Source: Brachybacterium saurashtrense (GTDB taxonomy: Bacteria > Actinomycetota > Actinomycetes > Actinomycetales > Dermabacteraceae). Taken from it: a DNA stretch of 64,000 bases. This document shows, one piece after another, positions 16,161 to 24,774 of this stretch. The position numbers and the translations under genes were made by a program. The stretch spans positions 2,542,001-2,606,000 of the forward strand of contig NZ_CP031356.1 of assembly GCF_003355475.1 (NCBI RefSeq), given 5' to 3'. The notes below the pieces were generated by a model. That model was given only the letters and a program-made list of their open reading frames with translations, did not search any database and was not told the origin of the DNA. Every line of letters starts with the position of its first letter. Position 1 is the first letter of the stretch.

Positions 16161-17219
16161 CTACAACCCCACCACCACCAGCGAGGAGTTCGACCGGTGC
16201 ACCACCAGCGGCGCCGGCCCGTCGTTGAACACGCGTGCCGTGACGCGCACGGTCGGCCCGCACCGCTGGGCTGGCACCTCCTCCGCGACGTCGAGCGAGA
16301 GCAGGCGGTGGTGACGGTAGATGTCGATGCTGTCAGGCTGGGTGGTCTCGGTGCCGAGCGTTTCGCAGACCTCTCCGTCGGCGTCGAGCACGTCGGTGCG
16401 CAGCTCCACTTGCACGGTGCTGCCGGATTCGTCCAGGGAACGTTCGGTGCACCAGGCGCGACCGTCCTCGCGCGATCCGTTGACACCGGTGCAGGTTGTG
16501 AGGTGCAGGGAGGCCAGGCCGCGCACCGTGCGATCGCCCGGCGCGAGCGGCAGTTGTGCGGTGAGCACCACTGCCCCGTCATCCTCAGCGGCAAGCGTGC
16601 GTGGGAGCTGCTCCTCGTCCGCGGCGACAGCCTCGCCGTCCACGGACTCCGCGCGCCAGGTAGCGTCGATCGCGAAGGTGGTGCCGTTCGACGCGACGTC
16701 GCCATACGGCGCGGAGACCTTGATGCTGCAGTCGATCGCACCGCCCTCAGGGACCGTCACGAGACCCTGGTTGGCATAGCCAGTGGTCTCGCCGGTGAGC
16801 ATGTTCTGTGTGCCGCCCACGGAGATCCCTGGACCGCCCGCCTGTGGCGAGCAGCTCAGCGTGACGCCCAGGTACATCGAGCGGCCTCCGCTGCCCTCGG
16901 GCTTCATGCTCTGCAGGTCCATCGTGACCAGGTAGATCTCTCCGGGCTGGCCCCAGAACGAGCCGGTCGCGAAGCGAGCTTCTTCGGGGACGGTGAGCGT
17001 CACGTCATCGATGCGGGAGTACGGAGCTTGGGCCTCGGGGAGTGGAGCTGTCGCGGCAGGCGTGGCAGTCGAGGTTCCAGACCCATCGACGTGCTCGCCC
17101 GTCCAGCTGCCGCGCACCACCGCCACCACGCTCAGCACGGCGAAGGCGAGAATCAGGGCCGATCCGACGATCAGCCAGAAGCGACGGCGAGGAGCCGTTC
17201 GGGTGTCGAGGTCGCTCAT
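16161..17219 (-). CDS. membrane-anchored extracytoplasmic protein, unknown function
   Basis: A 352-residue protein with a single N-terminal membrane helix (FWLIVGSALILAFAVLSVVAVV, residues about 14-35). A Thr/Ala/Pro-rich linker and a large extracytoplasmic beta-rich domain follow. Four to five cysteines in the outer domain could form disulfides. The ATG at 17219 has an AAGGG site. I recognise no family. The gene is convergent with the hypothetical gene at 15637 (short inverted repeats at 16092-16118) and divergent from the polysaccharide island at 17334, so a role in the cell envelope is plausible but unproven. Confidence 0.78.
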   Translation of the reverse strand: MSDLDTRTAPRRRFWLIVGSALILAFAVLSVVAVVRGSWTGEHVDGSGTSTATPAATAPLPEAQAPYSRIDDVTLTVPEEARFATGSFWGQPGEIYLVTMDLQSMKPEGSGGRSMYLGVTLSCSPQAGGPGISVGGTQNMLTGETTGYANQGLVTVPEGGAIDCSIKVSAPYGDVASNGTTFAIDATWRAESVDGEAVAADEEQLPRTLAAEDDGAVVLTAQLPLAPGDRTVRGLASLHLTTCTGVNGSREDGRAWCTERSLDESGSTVQVELRTDVLDADGEVCETLGTETTQPDSIDIYRHHRLLSLDVAEEVPAQRCGPTVRVTARVFNDGPAPLVVHRSNSSLVVVGL

Positions 17220-17333
17220 CGCCGCCCTTCGCAGGTTCCGGTGTGGTGGTCTCGGCAACTCTGCCCGCACCACCGTATATCGCCGCAGGCCCTCTAGACT
17301 TGCCGCGTCATCGCCCATCCCTGGAGGTCCCTC

Positions 17334-18806
17334 GTGCCCGATCCGCTGTCTTCCCGCCTCGACGCTGCGCGGAAGGGGCTGTGGCATCTGCGGCACGGTG
17401 GCATCGGGGAGTTCCGTCTTTGGTGGAGTCGACAGGAATCGCGCCGCGCGAAGCCCTCGCTGCTGGCGAACACGCCCACGAACTCGGGAACGGCGAAGCC
17501 CACCGTAGTGCGCAACTCTGATCTGGCACGGGACGGGTTCCCCCTGCCTGCGCTACGCAAGGAACCCGAGTATGCACCACGCCCCGATCACGTGCTCTAC
17601 CTGCTGCACAACGCACTCCCCCACCACTCCGGTGGCTACGCGACGCGCACCCACGGCCTGCTCACCGAACTGGGCCGCTCCGGCTGGGACGTGGACGGGG
17701 TGACCCGGCTCGGCTATCCCTATGACATGCCGAAGATGGCCGACGTCCCGGACCTTCCTGCCCGGGAACTCGTGGGCGAGGTGGACTACCACCACCTGCT
17801 CACCGGGCGGCAGATCGAGAAGAAGAACCCGATGTTCGGCTACGTAGCCCGGTACGTCGACGCCCTGCTGCCGCTCGCCCACGAGGAGCGGCCCGCGATC
17901 CTGCACGGCGCCTCGAACCACTGGAACGGGCTCGCCGCGGTGAAGGCCGGGCGAATCCTCGGCATCCCTTCGGTGTACGAGGTCCGAGGACTGTGGGAGG
18001 TGACCCGTGGCTCCCGCGACCCCGAATGGGGGCGCAGTGACCAATACCGGTACATCGCCCGGATGGAAGCAGATGCAGCCCGCGGTGCGACGAAGGTCAT
18101 CGCCATCACCCAGGCCTTGAAAGACGAGCTGATCTCTCGCGGCGTGGACGAGTCCAAGATCGTGCTGGTCCCCAACGGCGTGGACACCGAGCGTTTCACC
18201 CCGCTCCCCCGTGACGAGGAGCTCGCGGAACAGCTCGGCGTGCAGGGCAAGACCGTGATCGGGTACGTGGGCACCGTCGTGGACTACGAGGGCCTGGACC
18301 TGCTGATCGAGGCCGCCGCGACCCTTCGCGGTCGCCGCGAGGACTTCCACGTCCTGATCATCGGGGACGGCGCGAAGCTCGAGGACCTCCAGCAGATCGC
18401 CGCGGAGCAGCAGCTCGAGGACGTCGTCACCTTCACCGGGCGGGTCCCCCACGAGGAGGTGGAGCGGTACTACTCGCTCATCGACGTCACCCCGTTCCCG
18501 CGCCTCCCCCTGCCCGTGTGCGAGATGGTCTCCCCGCTCAAGCCCTTCGAGGCGATGGCGATGGGCAAGGCCGTGATCGCCTCCGACGTCGCCGCGCTCG
18601 CCGAGATCGTCACGCCGAGGATGAACGGCCTGCTGCACACCAAGGGCAGCGCCGAATCGCTGACCGAGCAGATCGAGTCGCTGCTCGACGACCCCGAGCT
18701 GGCCACGTGCCTCGGGTCCCAGGCCCGGGAGTGGGTGGTCGCTGAGCGCGACTGGCGCCAGCTCGCCCAGACCGTGGCGGGCATGTACGCGGAGATCGTG
18801 GCGTGA
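17334..18806 (+). CDS. glycosyltransferase family 4
   Basis: A 490-residue GT-B glycosyltransferase. The donor-side Rossmann domain carries LVPNGVDTERF and IGYVGTVVDYEGLDLLI, with the family E-x7-E region near PFEAMAMGKAVIASD. The N-terminal domain starts around residue 85 with LHNALPHHSGGYATRTHGLL; the first 80 residues are a basic extension. It begins at a GTG with a GGAGG site; TAGACT at 17295 may be its -10. Its stop overlaps the heparinase-like gene (GTGA). The same GYA-x-RTH acceptor-side motif occurs in the GT4 at 31441, so the two are probably related enzymes of one polymer pathway. Confidence 0.9.
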   Translation: MPDPLSSRLDAARKGLWHLRHGGIGEFRLWWSRQESRRAKPSLLANTPTNSGTAKPTVVRNSDLARDGFPLPALRKEPEYAPRPDHVLYLLHNALPHHSGGYATRTHGLLTELGRSGWDVDGVTRLGYPYDMPKMADVPDLPARELVGEVDYHHLLTGRQIEKKNPMFGYVARYVDALLPLAHEERPAILHGASNHWNGLAAVKAGRILGIPSVYEVRGLWEVTRGSRDPEWGRSDQYRYIARMEADAARGATKVIAITQALKDELISRGVDESKIVLVPNGVDTERFTPLPRDEELAEQLGVQGKTVIGYVGTVVDYEGLDLLIEAAATLRGRREDFHVLIIGDGAKLEDLQQIAAEQQLEDVVTFTGRVPHEEVERYYSLIDVTPFPRLPLPVCEMVSPLKPFEAMAMGKAVIASDVAALAEIVTPRMNGLLHTKGSAESLTEQIESLLDDPELATCLGSQAREWVVAERDWRQLAQTVAGMYAEIVA

Positions 18807-20506
18807 GCCTCGACCTGAAGGCCGCGCTCCGCCAGACAGTCGCCACGTCCTATCTGCAGAAGGACGTCGACAGGCTTCTCGCCGGACGTCTGAAGATGGC
18901 GCCACACCCCGAGTGGGAACTCCCCGAGGAGCCAACGTGGCGCGAGGACCCGTTCTCAGACCGCAACTGGTGCTTCCAGTTCCACATGCTCCGCTGGCTC
19001 GAGCCACTGCGCCGCGCCGCCGCCAAGGGGGATGACGCGGCCTTTGACATGTGGCTGCGATGGCTCACCGACTGGGTGGAGGCGAATCCACCGGAAGCGC
19101 CGCGGAGTTCGTGGGCCTGGACGGACATGTCAGATGGAATCCGTGCCCAACATCTCTGCCAGGCCGCGCCGATGATGGCAGTGCGACGCCCGGACCTCAT
19201 GCCCTGGCTCGAGCACACTATTCGAGTCCATGCCGAGCACCTCGCCGACCCCCACAAGATGGGCAATGCCAATCACGCGCTGCACCAACAAGAGTCGCTG
19301 TTCGTCTGCGGGCGCGTGTTGGGTGAAAAGCAACTCTGGCAGCTCGCCGAAGCAAGGATGTGCACCCTGCTCCACGAGCAATACGACGCCCAGGGCGTGA
19401 ACGCCGAGGGCGCCACCGCATATCACTACAATAATTTCCTGTGGTGGGAACGGGCCCTCGAACGCTTCGACATCGAAGGCCTCCCCCGCCCTGACGGCGC
19501 GGACCGTCACCTGCATGCGCCGGTGGAGATCGCCCACGCCACGAGGCCTGATGGGACGTTGGTGCCGATCGGAGATACGGACACGGTGGATCCCAGAGCG
19601 ATCACCCACCCCGCCATCGACTACGTGACCTCGAACGGGGCTCGCGGCACCGCACCGTCCGAGACGACAGCGGTCTATGACGCGGGCCTCGTTCTCGCGC
19701 GCAGCGGCTGGGGATCGGCGGAGCGGCCCTACATGGACCAGACCTATTACTCCGTGCGGTTCGGCCCATCGCGACGAGTGCACGGCCACCCGGATGGAGG
19801 CTCGCTCACCTACTCCGCGCAGCGCACGAACTGGGTCGTGGACCTGGGGAAGTTCCAGTACGGTGCCACCACAGCACGCAACCACGTCGCCTCACGCGCC
19901 GCGCACACGCTCGTGTCCCTCGACGGAAAAGCGCCACGAAAGGACTCGACGGTCTCACTTGTACGTTCGGCGTTCGAGCCCACACATCACGACGTCGAAC
20001 TGGCGGACGACAGCTTCCGAGGGATCTTGCTCGGCCGACGCGTTATCTACTCCACGACTGGGGAGTACTTGATCGTGCTCGACAGCGTCGACTCCGCGCG
20101 CAAGGTCACCGCCTTTCAGCGCTGGCAGCTCGGACCAGAGATTACGTCGTCACTCAACGGGTCGACCGCGGAGTTGGGCTCCGAGAATGGCGTGGCATCA
20201 CTGCAGTCTCTGGGACCAGACGCGGAGGTCACGACGGTCCGGGGCCGGGAAGACCCTTTCGACGGGTGGGTCTCGAGGGCCTGGAAGTCTACCGAGCCAG
20301 CGACGGCGATCATGTTCTCGCGAACGGGGACGTCGTTCCGCTTCCTCACTGTCCTCGGCGCGGCGGCCCGGAATCGCCCTGTGGCGACGCTCGTCGGGGA
20401 AAGCGCGTCCGCACTGGAGCTCACAGTCGACCTGGAGTCAGGGCGGGAGCGTGTCCGTTTGACCCCCGACCAAGTGTCGATCTACGCCGACCCGCTGCTG
20501 CCGTGA
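18803..20506 (+). CDS. heparinase II/III family protein
   Basis: A 567-residue protein like those found in many surface-polysaccharide clusters. It has an N-terminal alpha/alpha toroid (for example MGNANHALHQQESLFVCG and GVNAEGATAYHYNN) and a C-terminal beta-sandwich (RRVHGHPDGGSLTYSAQRTNW). The HGHPDGGS segment is the conserved family block. There is no signal peptide, so unlike secreted heparinases it should stay in the cytosol and may edit or modify a polymer or lipid-linked intermediate. It overlaps the upstream glycosyltransferase gene by four bases (GTGA). Its true reaction is unknown; lyase activity is only a family inference. Confidence 0.85.
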   Translation: MSLDLKAALRQTVATSYLQKDVDRLLAGRLKMAPHPEWELPEEPTWREDPFSDRNWCFQFHMLRWLEPLRRAAAKGDDAAFDMWLRWLTDWVEANPPEAPRSSWAWTDMSDGIRAQHLCQAAPMMAVRRPDLMPWLEHTIRVHAEHLADPHKMGNANHALHQQESLFVCGRVLGEKQLWQLAEARMCTLLHEQYDAQGVNAEGATAYHYNNFLWWERALERFDIEGLPRPDGADRHLHAPVEIAHATRPDGTLVPIGDTDTVDPRAITHPAIDYVTSNGARGTAPSETTAVYDAGLVLARSGWGSAERPYMDQTYYSVRFGPSRRVHGHPDGGSLTYSAQRTNWVVDLGKFQYGATTARNHVASRAAHTLVSLDGKAPRKDSTVSLVRSAFEPTHHDVELADDSFRGILLGRRVIYSTTGEYLIVLDSVDSARKVTAFQRWQLGPEITSSLNGSTAELGSENGVASLQSLGPDAEVTTVRGREDPFDGWVSRAWKSTEPATAIMFSRTGTSFRFLTVLGAAARNRPVATLVGESASALELTVDLESGRERVRLTPDQVSIYADPLLP

Positions 20507-20722
20507 CCTCGGGCGCACCTTGCATTCGCGGCCCGCCGGGAGAGCCGGTGCACGCAAGGCGAATAGACGCCAGCGCGAAGCCTCCCTCCTCGTCACTGTG
20601 ACCAGAACTTCATTCAGCTGGGACTTCCGGAGTTGGAACGACGGCCCCGGAGTCGCGCCCAGCCGATACGGTAACGAAGGTTGGCCGCTCGGCCCCCCTG
20701 CCCCCGCCTAGGAGTTCCCCAC

Positions 20723-21976
20723 ATGAGCCCGAACGTCCCGCTCGACACGGTGGCCGTGATCGGCCTCGGCTACATCGGCCTTCCCACGGCGGCTGTGCTC
20801 GCCCAGGCCGGCAGAACGGTGATCGGCGTGGACATCAAACAGTCCACCGTCGAGGCGATCAACGCTGGCACCGTGCCGTTCGTCGAGGAGGGGCTCGAGA
20901 CCGTCGTCGCCGGCGCCGTCGCGCAGGGAAAGCTCTCCGCCCAAACCGAGACCCCGGAGGCCGACGTCTACATCGTCTCCGTACCGACCCCCTTTAAGGG
21001 CGACCACGACGCAGACCTCTCGTACATCGAGGCTGCGGCGAAGGGCATCGCCCCGAAGCTCACGGGTGGCGAGTTGGTGGTGCTGGAATCCACTGCCCCT
21101 CCAGGCGCGACCGAACGCATGGCAGATGTGATCCTGGAGGCTCGGCCCGAGTTCACCAAGGAGGCGAACCTCCCGAACTCGCTGTACTTCTCGCACGCTC
21201 CTGAGCGCGTGCTGCCAGGCCGGATCATGATCGAGATGGTCGACAACGACCGCATCATCGGCGGGCTCACACCCGAGGCATCCCAGCTGAACCGCGACCT
21301 CTACGCGAGCTTCTGCAAGGGCGAGCTTCTGCTCACCAACGCCCGCACCGCCGAGATGGCCAAACTTACCGAGAACGCGTTCCGCGACGTGAACATCGCG
21401 TTCGCCAACGAGCTCTCGCTCATCGCGGACCGCCAGGGCATCGACGTGTGGGAGCTCATCGAGCTCGCCAACCACCACCCGCGAGTGAACATCCTCCAGC
21501 CAGGGCCCGGCGTGGGCGGCCACTGCATCGCAGTGGACCCCTGGTTCATCGTCTCCGCGGATCGCGAGCAGTCGCACCTGATCCGCACCGCCCGCGAGGT
21601 CAACGACGCCAAGCCCGAGGCCGTGCTCCAGAAAGTGCTGGCGAAGGCCGACAAGCTCAAGAACCCGGTCGTCGCCGCGCTCGGCATCGCGTTCAAGGCC
21701 GACATCGACGATCTCCGCGAGTCGCCGTCCAAAGACATCGCTGTAGCGCTATCGGACCGCCTCGAGCACGGCACCGTGCTCGTGACCGAGCCGAACATCG
21801 ACGCGCTCCCCGGGGAGTTCGCGGACAAGGACAATGTGGAGCTCACCGACCTCGAAGACGCCATCCAGCGGGCAGACATCGTACTGCTACTGGTGGACCA
21901 CGCTCCTTTCAAGGACGTCGACCGCGAGGCGCTGCGGGAGAAGGTCGTCATCGATACCAAGGGCCTGTGGCGCTGA
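20723..21976 (+). CDS. wecC: UDP-N-acetyl-D-mannosamine dehydrogenase
   Basis: A 417-residue UDP-sugar dehydrogenase that would oxidise UDP-ManNAc twice to UDP-ManNAcA. The NAD motif VIGLGYIGLPTAAVLAQ is at the N-terminus. The family segment YIVSVPTPF, the ESTAPPG loop and the catalytic cysteine in GPGVGGHCIAVDPWF are present. Length fits WecC. The ATG has an AGGAG site. With wecB on the other arm of the island it supplies an acidic sugar for the polymer. UDP-glucose or UDP-GlcNAc dehydrogenase are alternatives, but the WecB partner favours ManNAcA. Confidence 0.92.
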   Translation: MSPNVPLDTVAVIGLGYIGLPTAAVLAQAGRTVIGVDIKQSTVEAINAGTVPFVEEGLETVVAGAVAQGKLSAQTETPEADVYIVSVPTPFKGDHDADLSYIEAAAKGIAPKLTGGELVVLESTAPPGATERMADVILEARPEFTKEANLPNSLYFSHAPERVLPGRIMIEMVDNDRIIGGLTPEASQLNRDLYASFCKGELLLTNARTAEMAKLTENAFRDVNIAFANELSLIADRQGIDVWELIELANHHPRVNILQPGPGVGGHCIAVDPWFIVSADREQSHLIRTAREVNDAKPEAVLQKVLAKADKLKNPVVAALGIAFKADIDDLRESPSKDIAVALSDRLEHGTVLVTEPNIDALPGEFADKDNVELTDLEDAIQRADIVLLLVDHAPFKDVDREALREKVVIDTKGLWR

Positions 21977-21993
21977 ACGGCTGATGCCCCGTC

Positions 21994-23688
21994 ATGGCCA
22001 ACTACCTCTACGTCGTCGCTGATCGTCGAGACATCGACAAACTCGTTCCGCTGTTCCGCGCCGAGGAGTCGTCCCGGGTCGATATAACTTCGACCTGGAG
22101 CGCCCTATACGTCTCGGCCGGAGGCCGGATGTCGGCCGATGGTGGGGCATTCAAGGGGTGGGCGGTCGACTACCCGTCCCGCAGGGTCATCTTCCCGAGC
22201 GCCGACCCGACCGAGTGGCCGACCGCCCCCGATCACGCCGAAGGCAGCTTCTTCCGCGCGGAGCGCTCCGGGGAGGGAGTCCGCGTGTGCGCCGACGAGT
22301 TCGCCGTGAGCCCCCTGCTGCACACTTCCGCACGCGGCCTGTTCGCGGCCTCCGACTCGCTGTTCGTGCTCACGATAGTGCGGAGGGCCCTCGGCCATCC
22401 GACCGACCCTCATCCGGCGGCGCTCGAGAGCCGACGCTGGACGAACTCCATGGGCCAACAGCAGTTCGGCCCGGGTACGGTCGTCGCGGGAATCGACTAT
22501 GCGTTCCCCGGCACAGTGGTCACACGGGATCTGCGCACCGGGCGGACGACGATCGAGCACGCACGACTCCCACAGACTCTCCTCGATGGCATCGGGTCCC
22601 ACGAGGAGGCCGTGACCGAATCAGCGCGGCGGATGGTGCAGCTGTTCCGCGCGCTCGCGACAGCCGGCGTGACGATCAACGCCGCGATCTCCGGAGGGAT
22701 GGATTCCCGGGTGGTCCTGGCGGCTGCCCTGACCGCCGACATCGGCGAACGCCTCGCCATCGGCTGTCAGGACAACGGCTCGCCCGACCTGGAGATCGCG
22801 ACCCGACTCGCCGACCGTTTCCGCTTCCCGCTAAACAGGGGCCAGCGCGCGTTACAGGGACGGCTCCAGAACAACGATCAGCTCGCCTATTGGGCCGTCA
22901 ACAGCATGGGCTTCTACGATGCCCTCTACGCCCCGCGGAAGCTGCGCCGTGTCGAACATCCCGTATTCCAGGTCGGAGGTCACGGTGCCGAGGCGGCGAA
23001 GGGCAACTACGGATGGCGGCCGATCTCGGCGATTGGCATGCCGGAGTCCGCGAAAGAGGAGGCGACCCGCGCGCTGTCGCTGGTGGGTGTGGACGCCACC
23101 GGACCCGAGGCCTCGGAATGGCACTTCCTGATGTTCCGCAATGCGATCCACAGCAGCCGCGGTGCCGGGAACAGCGAGTACGCGGCACGCCCTGCGGTCC
23201 AGAAGCCAGCGATCGGCCTGAGCCGTTCTCCCCTGTGCGACTTCGTGCGCCCCCTCGGCACTGCACCGAACGTCGTCCAGGACGTCCTGATAGCGCTGAG
23301 CCCCGACCTGGCCATGGCGGACTTCGACAAGCCGAGGAAGAATCTGCGCTTCGCACACGTGAGCGCACGGAGCATAAGAAACGGCGGGCCGCTGGCGCCC
23401 CAGTCGATCCCGGATCTCTCCGTCGCGGGCTCCCCGGAACCGAATCCGGGCCTCACTCGCTCCTTCCTCGATCTCGCCCGCGACGTCGGCCTCTCCGGCC
23501 CCACGAACGGGAAGACGCTCACCCGCGTCCTCCAGGAGCGCCCGCTCGGCAGCGCCAGGATGCTGCTCGATGATGAGCTGCGTGCTTGGCTCACTGAACT
23601 CGACCCGGATGGCGCCACCACGGTTGGAGCCTCGACGCACGCCGGCGTGGCAGCCGGCAAGGCCCTCATGGACCTCCTCTTCCTGTGA
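21994..23688 (+). CDS. asparagine-synthetase-like ligase
   Basis: A 564-residue protein with the PP-loop ATP pyrophosphatase motif of asparagine synthetases (ISGGMDSRVVLAAAL, residues about 230-244). The N-terminal domain has the size and folding pattern of a class II glutaminase, but the mature N-terminus reads ANYLYVVAD with no nucleophilic cysteine. It therefore probably uses ammonia or another amine, or adenylates a carboxylate without glutamine. It follows wecC by 17 bases and so belongs to the polymer operon. It might amidate a uronic acid such as ManNAcA; this is inference. A strong terminator follows at 23700-23740. Confidence 0.82.
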   Translation: MANYLYVVADRRDIDKLVPLFRAEESSRVDITSTWSALYVSAGGRMSADGGAFKGWAVDYPSRRVIFPSADPTEWPTAPDHAEGSFFRAERSGEGVRVCADEFAVSPLLHTSARGLFAASDSLFVLTIVRRALGHPTDPHPAALESRRWTNSMGQQQFGPGTVVAGIDYAFPGTVVTRDLRTGRTTIEHARLPQTLLDGIGSHEEAVTESARRMVQLFRALATAGVTINAAISGGMDSRVVLAAALTADIGERLAIGCQDNGSPDLEIATRLADRFRFPLNRGQRALQGRLQNNDQLAYWAVNSMGFYDALYAPRKLRRVEHPVFQVGGHGAEAAKGNYGWRPISAIGMPESAKEEATRALSLVGVDATGPEASEWHFLMFRNAIHSSRGAGNSEYAARPAVQKPAIGLSRSPLCDFVRPLGTAPNVVQDVLIALSPDLAMADFDKPRKNLRFAHVSARSIRNGGPLAPQSIPDLSVAGSPEPNPGLTRSFLDLARDVGLSGPTNGKTLTRVLQERPLGSARMLLDDELRAWLTELDPDGATTVGASTHAGVAAGKALMDLLFL

Positions 23689-23699
23689 GCGCATCGCTG

Positions 23700-23740
23700 C
23701 GCGGCCCGGGGCCCACCCCTCGGGTGCGCCCCGGGCCGCG
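23700..23740. terminator. bidirectional terminator between island arms
   Basis: A 13-bp perfect GC stem (23700-23712 with 23728-23740) continues after one C-C mismatch into a five-bp stem (CACCC/GGGTG) with a three-base loop. It sits exactly between the convergent stops at 23688 and 23755. Confidence 0.8.
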
Positions 23741-23754
23741 CACAGCGATCGCCC

Positions 23755-24747
23755 TCACTCGCCAATCGACTCCTCCAACTTCTCCCTGAGCAGCGCGTAC
23801 CCATCCCGCGAACTGCGGTGGAGCTGCGCCCGCACCTTCTGATGGATACGCGCCGGGTGCTTGTGGATGCGGTCCTTCAGCCCCTCGTTTGTGTAGCTGA
23901 CCAGCATCTCGGGGCGCTCAATCATTCGAAGGAAGTTCCGGTTCTTCGGAGTGACGGACATCGCGATCGCCGGGACTCCGTACATGGTGGCGACCACGAG
24001 TCCGTGGAACTTGATGGTCGCGAGGAGCTCCACCTTGGATATCTCCTGGCAGAGCTCTTCGAGGGACTCGGAATGTACAACTTCGTCATCGGGCCCCGAC
24101 AGCTCCTTGGCCAGCGCCAAGTCCCCCTCTCCGAGGGCACCCGTAGCCAGTGCGATATGACGGATCCTATATCCCATACCTCGCGCCGTCTCGATCGCTT
24201 CGTGAAGATGGCCGAGATCCTGACTGCGCGAGCGATGCTCGCGCATTACGACTCCGAGCACTCCCTTCTCGGTCCGCTTCGCCTCCGGTCGCGCCATCGC
24301 GCAGACAGGATCCGGGTACCAGGTCAGCTTCTCCCCCGGGTTGAGGTTCTTCTTGATCCAGTTGTAGCTCTCCTCGTCACGGGCCACGACGAGCTTGCAG
24401 TTCTCGTGGGCGAAGAACTGTCGGTAGTGGTCCAGCACCCTCTCCCTCACGAACGGCTGATTGGGAACACCCAGGCCGTACACGTAGGTGGGCTTGCGCA
24501 GAAAGTCGGTCTGCCAGTAGAGATCGCTGACCCTGAGCGGGTTGAGGAGGTCGCCGCCGCCGATCAGCACAGCATCAGCCTCATCGGTGATCTCAGAGAC
24601 CGGCCGCGAGAAGTACGGCGCCTCGAGGAGGTCGTTGGCGACGAAAAGGTCGTACTTCTTGCCCAGCTCCTGGCGGTGGACGGTGAGGAAAAGCTCGTCC
24701 CCAAAATTGCCCCACCCGAAATACCCTACGAGCGCAATCTTCTTCAT
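23755..24747 (-). CDS. polysaccharide pyruvyl transferase family protein
   Basis: A 330-residue protein of the WcaK/CsaB family, which transfers pyruvate from phosphoenolpyruvate to sugars as a ketal. The N-terminal GYFGWGNFGDELFL contains the typical GxxGxxN-x-GDE motif, and IGGGDLLNP and KFHGLVVATMYGVPAIAM match family blocks including the conserved histidine. An AAGGGA site precedes the ATG. It is the last gene of the minus-strand arm, 27 bases after a large glycosyltransferase. It probably adds acidic pyruvyl decoration to the polymer. Confidence 0.88.
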   Translation of the reverse strand: MKKIALVGYFGWGNFGDELFLTVHRQELGKKYDLFVANDLLEAPYFSRPVSEITDEADAVLIGGGDLLNPLRVSDLYWQTDFLRKPTYVYGLGVPNQPFVRERVLDHYRQFFAHENCKLVVARDEESYNWIKKNLNPGEKLTWYPDPVCAMARPEAKRTEKGVLGVVMREHRSRSQDLGHLHEAIETARGMGYRIRHIALATGALGEGDLALAKELSGPDDEVVHSESLEELCQEISKVELLATIKFHGLVVATMYGVPAIAMSVTPKNRNFLRMIERPEMLVSYTNEGLKDRIHKHPARIHQKVRAQLHRSSRDGYALLREKLEESIGE

Positions 24748-24774
24748 CAGTGATTCCCTTCTTTTCTGTGATCG

